15,363 nucleotides of DNA from Holophagaceae bacterium (lineage in GTDB: Bacteria > Acidobacteriota > Holophagae > Holophagales > Holophagaceae): assembly GCA_025353305.1 (NCBI GenBank), contig JANXQX010000230.1:1-15363 (forward strand), given 5' to 3'. Every line of letters starts with the position of its first letter. The stretch's first letter is position 1. Under the pieces are notes generated by a model. It made no database searches, had not been told where the DNA came from, and was given only the letters and a program-made list of their open reading frames with translations. This document shows positions 7,211 through 15,266 of the stretch, one piece after another. Both the position numbers and the translations under genes were made by a program.

Positions 7211-7236
7211 CTTAACAAAGCTTAACAAAGCTTAAC
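7211..7236 (+). promoter_or_regulatory. Triple CTTAAC repeat upstream of protease 3
   Basis: Three CTTAAC hexamers start at 7211, 7221 and 7231, exactly 10 bp apart, with AAAG spacers between them. This is the clearest instance of the motif found upstream of proteases 1 and 2, here without the structured leader. The periodicity puts all three on the same DNA face, as for cooperative OmpR-family dimers. The nearest such regulator is encoded at 10463. No clear -10 was found; the start codon is 136 nt downstream of the last repeat. Confidence 0.55.
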
Positions 7237-7300
7237 TTTCAACGGGGTCTGAAACGGTCGAATCTGGAGGTCTGTTCCCGATCCTTGTACATCATTTTTC

Positions 7301-7345
7301 ACAGTTCCTCTCCAGCTTCCGCGCTGCCGAGGTTCACTGTTTTTC
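7301..7345 (+). promoter_or_regulatory. Hairpin with T-run in protease 3 leader
   Basis: ACAGT (7301-7305), CCTC (7307-7310) and AGC (7314-7316) can pair with GCT (7323-7325), GAGG (7329-7332) and ACTGT (7336-7340), followed directly by TTTTT. It resembles a weak terminator or attenuator inside the 5' untranslated region. The stem is interrupted by internal loops, so this may be chance. Confidence 0.25.
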
Positions 7346-7371
7346 AAATCCTTCTTCTTTCAGGAGTTGCG

Positions 7372-10300
7372 ATGCAACGCCGTACCCGAATCCTTTCCAT
7401 CCTAGCCTCCGCACTGGTGGCGCTTCCTTCAATCGCCTCAGTTCCCGGCCAGGCGCAAGTCCGCCGAGTGGCCGAGCTCTCGGCTGAAACCTTGGCTTCC
7501 AAGCGTGGGGCGCTGGGTCTGGATGACCAGCATAGTTTCACCTTGAAGAACCATATCGGCGACGAGTTGAACCAGGTCCACTCCCGTTTCCAGCAGTCCT
7601 ACAACGGCGTGAAAGTGTGGGGCGGCGAAGCCATCATGCACATCGACGCGACTGGCCGTGAGCTGCCGATGACCAACACCCTGATGCGGAACATCAATCT
7701 CAACACCATGCCGTCAATGGATGCCCGCGAGGCTCTCGCGATCGCCCATGCGCACCTGGCACCGAAAGGACCCTATACCGAAGATCCCACCGTGGAATTG
7801 GTGGTCTACCCGCACTCGGTCAACGTGCTCGCCGCCCATGCTCGTTCCAAGAACGAGGCTGATATCAACGCCACGGATATGGAGCGTCAGGTGGTCCGGT
7901 ACCAGCTGGCCTACCACGTCCACACTCTGCTTCTCAACGGCGCGGAGGAGACCCGCAGCCAGGATTATCTGATCAACGCGCACACCGGCGAGATCCTCGA
8001 AACATGGAATACGCTTCATACCTCAGCCGTCAACGGAACCGGTGTCTCCCAGTGGTATGGCACCGTTCCCCTTAATACCAACAGCGTCACGTCAGGCTTT
8101 GAAATGCGCGACATGACGCGTGGCACCGGTGGAACTTTCGGCAACAACGTCACCACCAACCTGAACCACGCAACCAGCGGCAGCGGCACCATCTACACCG
8201 ATGCCGACAACGCCTGGGGCGACGGCAACGGGTACGGCTCAGGCACCACGACTTCCACCTCCGGCCCCACCGGACAGACCGCGGCCGTGGATCAGCACCA
8301 CGGCATGGCCGCCACCTGGGACTTCTATAAAAATGTCCTTGGCCGCAACGGCATCGACAACACCGGCAAGGCGGCTTATGGCGCCATGCACTACAGCAGC
8401 AATTACGACAACGCCTTCTGGCAGGACTCCTGTTTCTGCATGACCTATGGCGATGGCGCCCCTCCCAGCGGTTCCTACGGCGAAGCGGATCTCGACACGG
8501 TTGGGCATGAGATGAGCCACGGCGTTTGCGCCACCACCGCGAACCTCACCTACAGCGGAGAGAGCGGCGGACTGAACGAATCCAACTCGGACATCTTTGG
8601 CACTTGTGTTGAATTTTACGTCCTCGGCGCCGGTGGGACCGGCAGCGTGGTCCCTGACAACCCCGGTACCGGCGCGGTGACCGCGAATTACATGATGTTC
8701 GAGAATTCCTGGGGCCATGCCGGCCAAGCTCTGCGCTACATGTACAAACCCAGCCTCGATGGCGCCAGCCCCGATGCATGGAGCAGCACCACCGGAGGCC
8801 TGGATGTGCATTACAGTTCCGGCCCGATGAACCGTTGCTTCTACTTCATGGCTCGCGGCGCCACCACGACCGGCGACACCAGCACGACCTACCTTCCCAG
8901 CGGCATGACCGGCATCGGCAACGACAAGGCCGCACGCATTTGGTATCGCACCTTGACCACCAAGCTCACTGCCAGCTCCAACTACGCCGCTGCCCGCACG
9001 GGCGCCATCGCGTCGGCGCAGGAACTCTACGGTGCAGGTTCAGCGGCGGAAGCAGCCGTCTGGAACGCCTTCCACGGCATCAATGTGGGCGCGGCTTGGA
9101 CTGGCACAGCGACGGCCCCGGCCATCACCACCCAGCCCGCCAATGTCACCGTGTCGGCACCCGCCACGGCCACCTTCAGCGTCGTCGCCAGCGGCACCGC
9201 TCCGCTGACCTACCAGTGGTTCAAGGGCACTACCTCCATCAGTGGCGCCACCGCCGCCAGCTACACCACCCCGGCCACCAGTTCCGCCGACAACGGCACG
9301 ACTTTCCACGTGACCGTCACCAACTCCGCCGGCAGCGCCACCTCCAACAACGCCATCCTCACCGTCAGCACCACCCCTGTGGCCCCGGCCATCACCAGCC
9401 AGCCCGCCAACAAGACCGTCGCGGTAGGTTCCACGGCCTCCTTCACCGTCACCGCATCCGGCACGGCGCCCATGACCTACCAGTGGTACAAGGGCACCAC
9501 CGCCATCAGCGGCGCCACTTCCGCCAGCTACACCACCCCGGCTACCGTCGCGGCTGACAACGGCTCCACTTTCCATGTGACCGTCACCAACAGCGTCGGC
9601 AGCGCCACCTCCAACAACGCCACCCTGACGGTCACCACCACTCCCGGCGGCACCTTCGCCGAAGTGGAAGCCAACAACAGCATCGCCACTGCCAACGCTG
9701 TGGCCGGAACCTACACGACCATCCAAGGCAACCTCACGGTCGCCACGGATGTCGACTACTACGCCCTCACCCTGGCCGCCGGGCAGAAGGTCACCATCAA
9801 CATGACAGGCCCCACCGGCGTGGACTGGGATCTCTACCTCAAGAACTCCGCAGGCACCACGCTTACGAGTTCCCTGGGAAGCACGGCCACCGAGAGCGTG
9901 ACCTACACCAACACCGGCGCTTCGGCCATCACGGTCTACCCTGAAGTGATCGCCTACAGCGGCGTCAGCAGCACGCCCTACAACCTGGCGCTGAGCTACG
10001 TGACGCCTCCCCCTTCGGTCACCTACAACGAAGTGGAGTCGAATAACACGATTGCCACGGCCAACGCCGTGCCGGCCACCGCCACCAAGATCGTCGGCTA
10101 CATCGGCAGCTCTACGGACAATGACTACTTCGCCGTGGCCGTGGGCGCGGGCAGGACTCTGGCAGTCGGCATGACCGGCCCGACGGGTTCGACCTACGAC
10201 TACGACCTGTACTTCTACAACGCGGCGGGCACCTCGCTGGCTTCCGGAACGGGCTCCACGACTACGGAGAACGTTTCCTGGACCAACGGCGCCACCGCCA

Positions 10301-10377
10301 CCACGGTCTACGTCGCCGTCAAGCGCTATGCCGGTTCCAGCACCACCACACCCTACAACCTCACCGTCAGCCGTTAA
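7372..10377 (+). CDS. Secreted M4 (thermolysin-like) metallopeptidase 3, Ig2-PPC2 tail
   Basis: This encodes an exported zinc endopeptidase of 1001 residues. The ATG at 7372 has AGGAG (7362-7366) 5 nt upstream and opens a normal signal peptide (MQRRTR, hydrophobic core, GQA near residue 28). The longer reading from a TTG at 7285 would bury that signal and is rejected. An FTP/PepSY propeptide (~30-216) precedes the catalytic domain (~218-576): HEMSH H379-H383, E380, third ligand E403, catalytic H480, with C354/C356 (CFC), C386 and C489. Two Ig-like domains (~582-665, ~671-756) and two PPC domains (~761-876, ~884-1001) follow. The stretch from the end of the catalytic domain to the stop has exactly the length found in protease 1 and is about 88% identical by hand alignment, whereas the catalytic and pro-domains are more diverged. 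The region after the catalytic glutamate (MMFENSWGHAGQ) differs from proteases 1 and 2. Confidence 0.95.
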   Translation: MQRRTRILSILASALVALPSIASVPGQAQVRRVAELSAETLASKRGALGLDDQHSFTLKNHIGDELNQVHSRFQQSYNGVKVWGGEAIMHIDATGRELPMTNTLMRNINLNTMPSMDAREALAIAHAHLAPKGPYTEDPTVELVVYPHSVNVLAAHARSKNEADINATDMERQVVRYQLAYHVHTLLLNGAEETRSQDYLINAHTGEILETWNTLHTSAVNGTGVSQWYGTVPLNTNSVTSGFEMRDMTRGTGGTFGNNVTTNLNHATSGSGTIYTDADNAWGDGNGYGSGTTTSTSGPTGQTAAVDQHHGMAATWDFYKNVLGRNGIDNTGKAAYGAMHYSSNYDNAFWQDSCFCMTYGDGAPPSGSYGEADLDTVGHEMSHGVCATTANLTYSGESGGLNESNSDIFGTCVEFYVLGAGGTGSVVPDNPGTGAVTANYMMFENSWGHAGQALRYMYKPSLDGASPDAWSSTTGGLDVHYSSGPMNRCFYFMARGATTTGDTSTTYLPSGMTGIGNDKAARIWYRTLTTKLTASSNYAAARTGAIASAQELYGAGSAAEAAVWNAFHGINVGAAWTGTATAPAITTQPANVTVSAPATATFSVVASGTAPLTYQWFKGTTSISGATAASYTTPATSSADNGTTFHVTVTNSAGSATSNNAILTVSTTPVAPAITSQPANKTVAVGSTASFTVTASGTAPMTYQWYKGTTAISGATSASYTTPATVAADNGSTFHVTVTNSVGSATSNNATLTVTTTPGGTFAEVEANNSIATANAVAGTYTTIQGNLTVATDVDYYALTLAAGQKVTINMTGPTGVDWDLYLKNSAGTTLTSSLGSTATESVTYTNTGASAITVYPEVIAYSGVSSTPYNLALSYVTPPPSVTYNEVESNNTIATANAVPATATKIVGYIGSSTDNDYFAVAVGAGRTLAVGMTGPTGSTYDYDLYFYNAAGTSLASGTGSTTTENVSWTNGATATTVYVAVKRYAGSSTTTPYNLTVSR

Positions 10378-10395
10378 GGCGAGTACTCGTTGCGG

Positions 10396-10424
10396 AAGGG
10401 CCGCCTGCAAGGGCGGCCTTTTTT
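10396..10424 (+). terminator. Intrinsic terminator of protease 3
   Basis: AAGGGCCGCC (10396-10405) pairs with GGCGGCCTTT (10412-10421) across a 6-nt loop, one pair being G-U, ending in a T-run. The preceding GGCGAGTACTC after the stop codon matches the same position behind protease 1. Confidence 0.9.
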
Positions 10425-10428
10425 CTAT

Positions 10429-10456
10429 TTGTGTGAACGGGCCCCCTTCGTAGACT
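10429..10456 (+). promoter_or_regulatory. Candidate promoter of the two-component operon
   Basis: TTGTGT (10429-10434) and TAGACT (10451-10456) are separated by 16 bp. The -10 box ends 6 nt before the ATG at 10463, and no Shine-Dalgarno site is visible, so a leaderless transcript is plausible. The match to the sigma-70 consensus is only moderate. Confidence 0.35.
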
Positions 10457-10462
10457 CGAACC

Positions 10463-11143
10463 ATGCATATCCTTGTGGTAGAAGATGAACCCAAAACCGC
10501 CCGGCATCTTGACCGCGGACTTAGGGAGGCAGGTTTTGAAATCCAAGCCTGCCCATCGGCAGAGCAGGGGCTCATCGCCTGCGCGAATCACGCTTTCGAC
10601 GCCCTGGTGCTGGATGTGATGCTGCCCGGGATGAGCGGGCTTGAAATGGTGCATCGGCTCCGGAATTCAGGTGTCACCACACCGGTGCTCTTCCTTTCAG
10701 CCAAGGATGCGACCGAAGACCGGATCAGAGGCCTCAACGAAGGGGGCGATGACTACCTGGTGAAGCCATATTCCCTGCCCGAAGTGGTGGCCCGCCTCAG
10801 GGCCCTATTGCGCCGCGGCAGCCAGGCAGGAATTGCGAAGCGGGTCCAGATCGCGGACCTGGTGTGGGAGCCCGCGAGCAGACGCATCAGCCGCATGGGC
10901 AAGCGCGTGGATCTCACGCCAAAAGAATATGCCCTGGCAACCTTATTGCTGAGTCATCAAGGAGAAGTGGTCTCCCGCAATCAGATCATCCAGGCGGTTT
11001 GGGGCCTCAGCACCTCGGTGGACGGCAATAGCGTGGATGTTCAGGTGCTGCGCCTTCGAAAAAAGCTTGATGATCCCTTCGAGACCAAACTCATCCGCAC
11101 TTTGCGCGGAGTCGGAATCGTGCTGGAAGCCCCTGGCGCATGA
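10463..11143 (+). CDS. OmpR/CusR-family response regulator
   Basis: This is a 226-residue DNA-binding response regulator. The receiver domain (1 to ~115) has the acidic pair E7/D8, phosphoacceptor D51 in LVLDVMLPG, switch S79 and invariant K101 in DDYLVKPYS. The C-terminal winged-helix domain (~128-224) carries the OmpR-type LTPKEYALATLLL and NSVDVQVLRLRKKLD segments. The receiver start (HILVVEDEPKTA) resembles CusR/CopR/QseB-type regulators. Phosphorylation by the kinase encoded next door should promote dimerisation and binding to tandem half-sites. The 10-bp-spaced TTAAC repeats upstream of the three proteases are candidate targets, which is an inference from proximity and site geometry. 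It overlaps the kinase gene by 4 nt (ATGA), indicating translational coupling. Confidence 0.95.
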   Translation: MHILVVEDEPKTARHLDRGLREAGFEIQACPSAEQGLIACANHAFDALVLDVMLPGMSGLEMVHRLRNSGVTTPVLFLSAKDATEDRIRGLNEGGDDYLVKPYSLPEVVARLRALLRRGSQAGIAKRVQIADLVWEPASRRISRMGKRVDLTPKEYALATLLLSHQGEVVSRNQIIQAVWGLSTSVDGNSVDVQVLRLRKKLDDPFETKLIRTLRGVGIVLEAPGA

Positions 11144-12477
11144 GCCCGCGAGCACATAGTGGTTCGTTGGTGAGGCGTCTTCAGGTGAGCTTCGCAGTGG
11201 CCACACTTGCGGTGGTAGGGCTTTTTGCCATCTTTATGGACACGGCTCTCCGGCATAGTTTTGAATCCGAAGATGCGATCGTCATGGAAGCCCAGGCCAA
11301 TGCTCTCGCCCAGCGCGGCGCCACACGAAAACTCCAAGAAGGGGACCAGGAGCGCAGGCCGGAAAAAGCCGACTGGCGCCTTCTGGACGGGCAGGGCCAT
11401 GTCCTGGCCCAAAGCGCCGGGATGGGGAAATTGCCCACCCTTCCCTGGCCATCCATGGCCCGCACTCCGATGGAAATCCAGGCCACCACCGGAGAGACTT
11501 TCTCTATTCTGGTCCGCGCCATTCCTCAAGGCACGTTGCAACTTGCCATGGACCGCAGCCATGAGCAATCCCTGGTGGCAGGATTCCGCCGGACCCTTGG
11601 GGTCGCCATCGGCCTCGCCGCGCTGTTGGCGGCGTTGCTGGGCAGATTTGTGGCCCAACGAGGCTTGCGGCCCCTGCGCCTGATCGCCACGGAGGCAGCT
11701 GATATCGATCCTTCCTGCCTGGGCCGCCGGCTCAACGGAGAGCATTTCCCAGAAGAACTGGAAGATCTCGTAGAGAAGATCAATGGAACCTTGGCAAGAC
11801 TCCAGGAAGCTTTCGATCGCCTGGGCCGCATGGCTTCCGAGTTGGCTCATGAACTTCGCACGCCCTTGCAGAATCTGCGAGCCGAAGTCGAAGCCATCGT
11901 CCTGGGCCCGGCTGATACAAAAGCATCCCAGGATGCCCTTGGCTCGGTGCTGGAGGAATGCGATCGTCTGGCGCGACTCATAGAGCAGATGCTTTTTCTG
12001 GCCCGCAGTGAAGACCCTTCCATAGCGATCGAAAGAAAACCAGTGGTCCTATCCTCATTATTTCAAAGCGTCGTCGATTTTTTTGAAGCGGAGGCTGATG
12101 AAGCCCATGTGCGCTTTCATGCTGAAGCAGTCCCTGAGCTTGAGATCAACGGGGATGAGCCCCTGCTCAACAGGGCTCTGCACAACCTTGCCGCCAATGC
12201 CTTGCGCCATACGCCTCAAGGCGGAACCATCGTCGTGGGAGCAAAATCGGGAGCCTCGGGTGTTCTGCTTTTCATAAGGGATAGCGGGCCTGGACTACCC
12301 CCTGACGTGATGGCGCGCCTTGGCGAGCGATGGGTTCGGGGCTCCGATGCCCGAGGTCCCGGCTTGGGGCTGGGCCTGGCAATAGTCCAAGGCATCGCAC
12401 AGTTGCACGGGGGAAATTTGCAGGCAGAAAACCAGTCAGGCGGCGGCGCAGAGGTCGGCATTTGGTTGCCTGGCTAA
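11140..12477 (+). CDS. CusS-like sensor histidine kinase
   Basis: This is a 445-residue inner-membrane sensor kinase. TM1 spans about 11-36 and TM2 about 152-172, leaving a periplasmic sensor of about 115 residues with no recognised domain. A HAMP linker (~174-225, starting RGLRPLRLIATEA) leads to the HisKA dimerisation domain with phosphoacceptor H237 in AHELRTPL, then the HATPase domain with N353 (N box, NLAANALRH), DSGPG (D381-G385) and GLGLGLAIV (G2, ~408-416). All catalytic motifs are present. The HAMP-to-H-box region closely resembles heavy-metal sensor kinases of the CusS/CopS group, but no metal-binding site is evident in the sensor, so the ligand is unknown. The start ATG lies in the stop codon of the response regulator. 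The stop codon overlaps that of recN on the other strand. Confidence 0.95.
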   Translation: MSPRAHSGSLVRRLQVSFAVATLAVVGLFAIFMDTALRHSFESEDAIVMEAQANALAQRGATRKLQEGDQERRPEKADWRLLDGQGHVLAQSAGMGKLPTLPWPSMARTPMEIQATTGETFSILVRAIPQGTLQLAMDRSHEQSLVAGFRRTLGVAIGLAALLAALLGRFVAQRGLRPLRLIATEAADIDPSCLGRRLNGEHFPEELEDLVEKINGTLARLQEAFDRLGRMASELAHELRTPLQNLRAEVEAIVLGPADTKASQDALGSVLEECDRLARLIEQMLFLARSEDPSIAIERKPVVLSSLFQSVVDFFEAEADEAHVRFHAEAVPELEINGDEPLLNRALHNLAANALRHTPQGGTIVVGAKSGASGVLLFIRDSGPGLPPDVMARLGERWVRGSDARGPGLGLGLAIVQGIAQLHGGNLQAENQSGGGAEVGIWLPG

Positions 12478-14162
12478 TCCGACACCAACACCCTGGCGTG
12501 CTCCAGCGCTTCGGGGCGATCAGGATGGCCGGAAAGCAGCCGCGCCAGTTCGCGGAGCTTCAGGTCGCCATCGACCCATGAGAGTTCGCTGCGAGTGCGG
12601 CCGTCTTCGGTGGATTTCTTCAAGAGGCCGTGATGATCGGCCTTGGAGGCCACCTGGGCCAGGTGCGTGACGGCGAGAACCTGATGCCGCACGCCAAGCG
12701 CCTGGATGGCCGCACCCACCTCCAGCGCGGTTTCTCCGCCGATGCCGGCATCCACTTCATCCAGAACCAGTGTCAACGCAGGCGCGCCATCGCTCTTGCG
12801 CAGCGCGATGCCGGCACCCAGCAGCGACAACATCAAGCGGCTCAGTTCCCCGCCGGAAGCGATCTTGGCCAGGGGTCTGAAACCCTCGCCGGGATTGGAT
12901 TCGATCCAGAGGACCACATGGCTGAATCCCGCTGAGGCCACGCGCACGGCGATGCCCTGATGAAGCACGGGACTCCCGTAATCCTCCGAGAGGGAAAGCC
13001 GAACTTGGATGCGCGCGCCCTTCATGCCCATCTGCGCGAGCCGACGGTGCACTTCGGATTCCAGCTTCGCCAGCGTATCGGCGCGGCGCTGGTGGAGAGC
13101 TTCGGCCTTTATTCGGTAGGCCTCGGCGGCGTGCTTCAACACTAGTTCCAATTCCTCGATGCTGGCTTCGCCACCCAACAGAAGCCGCTGCTCTTCGCGC
13201 AGATCTTCGGCTTTTTTTGAAAGTTCTTCAGGCTCGCAATGATGGCGCCGGGCCTGCTTTTCAAATGCCGCGAGCCTGGTTTCCAGGGCATCCAGGGCAT
13301 CCGCGCCCCGTTCCGCGAAATGGATGGCCTGATCCTGGGCTAAGGCCTGGAGATCTTCCAACTCCAGCAGCAGCGACCGCAGGCGATCGTGCTGCTCTTG
13401 CGCCGCGGGCATCACCATCGCCGCCCGGGCCACGGCGCGGCTGGCGGTCTCGGCCTCCGGCACCACGAGCCGCAGGCTGTCGGCGGCCTCGCGGAAGGCG
13501 GCTTCCAATTGGACTCCATGGCGCAGAGGCTCCCGGTCCGCGCGAAGCTGGGCCCATTCGCCGGGTTTTGGTGCGAGGTTCTGCAACTCCGCCAATTGTT
13601 CCGCCACTTGCTCCAGTCGGCGGGCGCGGTCAGCCTCGCTACGTTTGCGTGCCTTCAATGCGCCTTCCGCTTCGCGCACGGCGGCGACTTCAGCTTCCAA
13701 TTTCGCTTCGATGCCCAAAACTTCATCAAGCAGAACAAGATGCCGGTCTTCACCCAAAAGGGATTGATGGTCGTGTTGGCTGGTGAGGCGCATCCAGATG
13801 CGTCCGGCTTCTTTCATGTCCGCCAGGGAACAGGGCGCGCCGTTGATCCACGCACGGGAACGCCCGGCGGCATTGACTTCCCGGCGCAGCACCACGGGAT
13901 GTTCTTCCGGCAGGCCATGTTCATTCAGGAAGCTCAGCCACTCCGCGCCATTCTCCTCAACCACGCCTTCCACCATGGCGCGGTCCGCTTCGCGGCGCAC
14001 GGTGTCAGCATCGCCACGGGCGCCCACCAGCAACGCCAGCGCGTCCACCAGCAGCGATTTTCCCGCGCCGGTCTCCCCGGTGAGTACCGTGAAGCCCTCG
14101 GCGAAATCCAGGGACAGGTCCTCCACCAGGGCCAGATTCTTGATGCGAAGCGAGGACAACAT
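12474..14162 (-). CDS. recN: DNA repair protein RecN
   Basis: This encodes a 562-residue SMC-like ATPase acting early in recombinational repair of double-strand breaks, of normal family length. It starts with the typical MLSSLRIKNLALVEDLSLDF. Walker A is GETGAGKS (29-36). Long, charged helical arms (~155-370, Glu/Ala/Leu/Arg-rich) form the short coiled coil typical of RecN. The ABC signature is ASGGELSR (435-442), Walker B is LVLDE (465-469) followed by VDAGIGG, and the late AVTHLAQVA holds the switch histidine. The gene is complete. It ends in a 4-nt tail-to-tail overlap with the histidine kinase (12474-12477), and its start lies 50 bp from the divergent E1 beta gene. A GGGG near the start is the only Shine-Dalgarno-like sequence. 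No LexA-type box was identified upstream. Confidence 0.97.
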   Translation of the reverse strand: MLSSLRIKNLALVEDLSLDFAEGFTVLTGETGAGKSLLVDALALLVGARGDADTVRREADRAMVEGVVEENGAEWLSFLNEHGLPEEHPVVLRREVNAAGRSRAWINGAPCSLADMKEAGRIWMRLTSQHDHQSLLGEDRHLVLLDEVLGIEAKLEAEVAAVREAEGALKARKRSEADRARRLEQVAEQLAELQNLAPKPGEWAQLRADREPLRHGVQLEAAFREAADSLRLVVPEAETASRAVARAAMVMPAAQEQHDRLRSLLLELEDLQALAQDQAIHFAERGADALDALETRLAAFEKQARRHHCEPEELSKKAEDLREEQRLLLGGEASIEELELVLKHAAEAYRIKAEALHQRRADTLAKLESEVHRRLAQMGMKGARIQVRLSLSEDYGSPVLHQGIAVRVASAGFSHVVLWIESNPGEGFRPLAKIASGGELSRLMLSLLGAGIALRKSDGAPALTLVLDEVDAGIGGETALEVGAAIQALGVRHQVLAVTHLAQVASKADHHGLLKKSTEDGRTRSELSWVDGDLKLRELARLLSGHPDRPEALEHARVLVSD

Positions 14163-14212
14163 GCCCCAAGGATACCGTTAATCCGCATTCCGACTGGTCA
14201 AGACGGCCAGAG
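14163..14212. promoter_or_regulatory. Short divergent intergenic region recN / E1 beta
   Basis: Only 50 bp separate the two divergent start codons, so any promoters must overlap each other or lie inside the opposite gene. No consensus -35/-10 pair stands out on either strand. Confidence 0.3.
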
Positions 14213-15187
14213 ATGGCGATGCTGAATGCCATGTTCAGCGGCACCTACCTCGACGCCATCAACCGCGCCCTTCACGACGCCATGGAAGCGGATGCCCGCG
14301 TGTTCTGCCTGGGCGAGGACGTAGGCAGCTACGGCGGCGCTTTCCAGGCGACCGCCAGATTGTTCGAACGGTTCGGCGCGGACCGCATGATTGATATGCC
14401 CATCGCTGAACAGGCCATCGCGGGCTCCGCCATTGGCGCGGCCCTTATGGGCCAGCGTCCCGTGGCGGAATTCCAGTTCATGGATTTCGCGCTGCTGGCT
14501 TCGGATCTCATATGCAATTTCGCCTCCATGACTTCCTGGCGGTGGGGGCAATCCTGTCCGGTGGTGTTTCGAGGACCCGCAGGCGCGGGCGTCAGCGGCG
14601 GCCCCTTTCACAGCCAGAATCCCGAGCATCATTTCCTGGGCAGTCCAGGCCTCAAAATCGTCGCGCCAGGCACGGTCGCCGATGCCTATGCGCTGCTGCG
14701 AGCCAGCATCGAAGATCCGGATCCAGTGCTTTTCTTCGAACATAAATATCTGTACCGCCGGTTGAAGGACTCTTGGGATGATGCCCCCACGGCGCACCTC
14801 GGCGAAGCCGCACTACGCAAGGAAGGAAGCCAGGCCGTCATCCTCACCTATGGCGCGATGCAGCATCGCGCCCTGGAAGCTGTGACCGATCTGGACGTGG
14901 CCGTCATGGATTTGCGAACGCTCGCGCCGCTGGATCTCTCGGCCATCGAGGCCATCTCCAAGCGGACTCACCGCGTCCTGGTGCTCACGGAAGCCCAAAG
15001 AACCTATGGCCCGGGGGCCGAAGTCGCAGCGCACGTCGCTGAGGTATGTTTTTCATGGCTGGACGCACCGGTGATGCGTCTGGGTAGCCCCGACACGCCG
15101 ACACCCGCGGCCCCTGCCCTGGAGGCCGCCTTCATTCCAAGCATCGAGAAGATCCGTGCAGCGGTTGAAAAATTGCTAGATTACTGA
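14213..15187 (+). CDS. 2-oxoacid dehydrogenase E1 component, beta subunit
   Basis: This encodes a 324-residue beta subunit of a thiamine-diphosphate-dependent E1 (pyruvate, acetoin or branched-chain 2-oxoacid dehydrogenase type). Visible family landmarks are LGEDVG (33-38) with the following glycines, the ThDP-activating glutamate E66 in MPIAEQAIAG, FRGPAGAG, H133-S134-Q135, PGLKIVAPGT, and the C-terminal transketolase domain with ILTYGAM and VLTEAQRTYGPGAEVAAHV. Length and domain order (transketolase pyrimidine-binding domain, then C-terminal domain) are normal. The ATG at 14213 is followed by in-frame ATGs at 14219 and 14231; none has a strong Shine-Dalgarno site, so the exact start is uncertain. 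The substrate cannot be told from this subunit. The obligate E1 alpha partner is normally adjacent but is not here: recN lies upstream and a riboswitch downstream. Confidence 0.92.
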   Translation: MAMLNAMFSGTYLDAINRALHDAMEADARVFCLGEDVGSYGGAFQATARLFERFGADRMIDMPIAEQAIAGSAIGAALMGQRPVAEFQFMDFALLASDLICNFASMTSWRWGQSCPVVFRGPAGAGVSGGPFHSQNPEHHFLGSPGLKIVAPGTVADAYALLRASIEDPDPVLFFEHKYLYRRLKDSWDDAPTAHLGEAALRKEGSQAVILTYGAMQHRALEAVTDLDVAVMDLRTLAPLDLSAIEAISKRTHRVLVLTEAQRTYGPGAEVAAHVAEVCFSWLDAPVMRLGSPDTPTPAAPALEAAFIPSIEKIRAAVEKLLDY

Positions 15188-15204
15188 TTTGGTCAATTTT
15201 TCTC

Positions 15205-15233
15205 TTGCTAGATTCGGCCGGGGATCCTACATT
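15205..15233 (+). promoter_or_regulatory. Candidate sigma-70-type promoter before the S-box
   Basis: TTGCTA (15205-15210) and TACATT (15228-15233) are 17 bp apart, each matching the consensus at four of six positions. Transcription would start near 15240, about 25-30 nt before the riboswitch aptamer. Confidence 0.5.
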
Positions 15234-15266
15234 GGATTCTTCACGAGATCTTTGTCAGTTCCATAG

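Noticed and set aside
7285..7371. TTG start for a longer protease 3
   Set aside because: It would place 29 extra residues before a good signal peptide; the ATG at 7372 has a properly spaced AGGAG site like its paralogues.
991..10377. Transposon-driven amplification of the proteases
   Set aside because: No transposase, terminal inverted repeats or target duplications were found around the three genes; tandem duplication with later recombination explains the pattern.
9040..10575. Long minus-strand open frame (511 codons) antisense to the tail of protease 3
   Set aside because: It mirrors the GC-rich, Thr/Ser/Ala-rich codons of the Ig/PPC tail, gives Gly/Arg/Val/Asp-rich low-complexity protein without family motifs, and has weaker counterparts behind the same tail in protease 1.
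13217..14225. Plus-strand open frames inside recN
   Set aside because: They are antisense to a complete, well-conserved recN and show composition-driven Arg/Pro-rich sequence with no recognisable domain.
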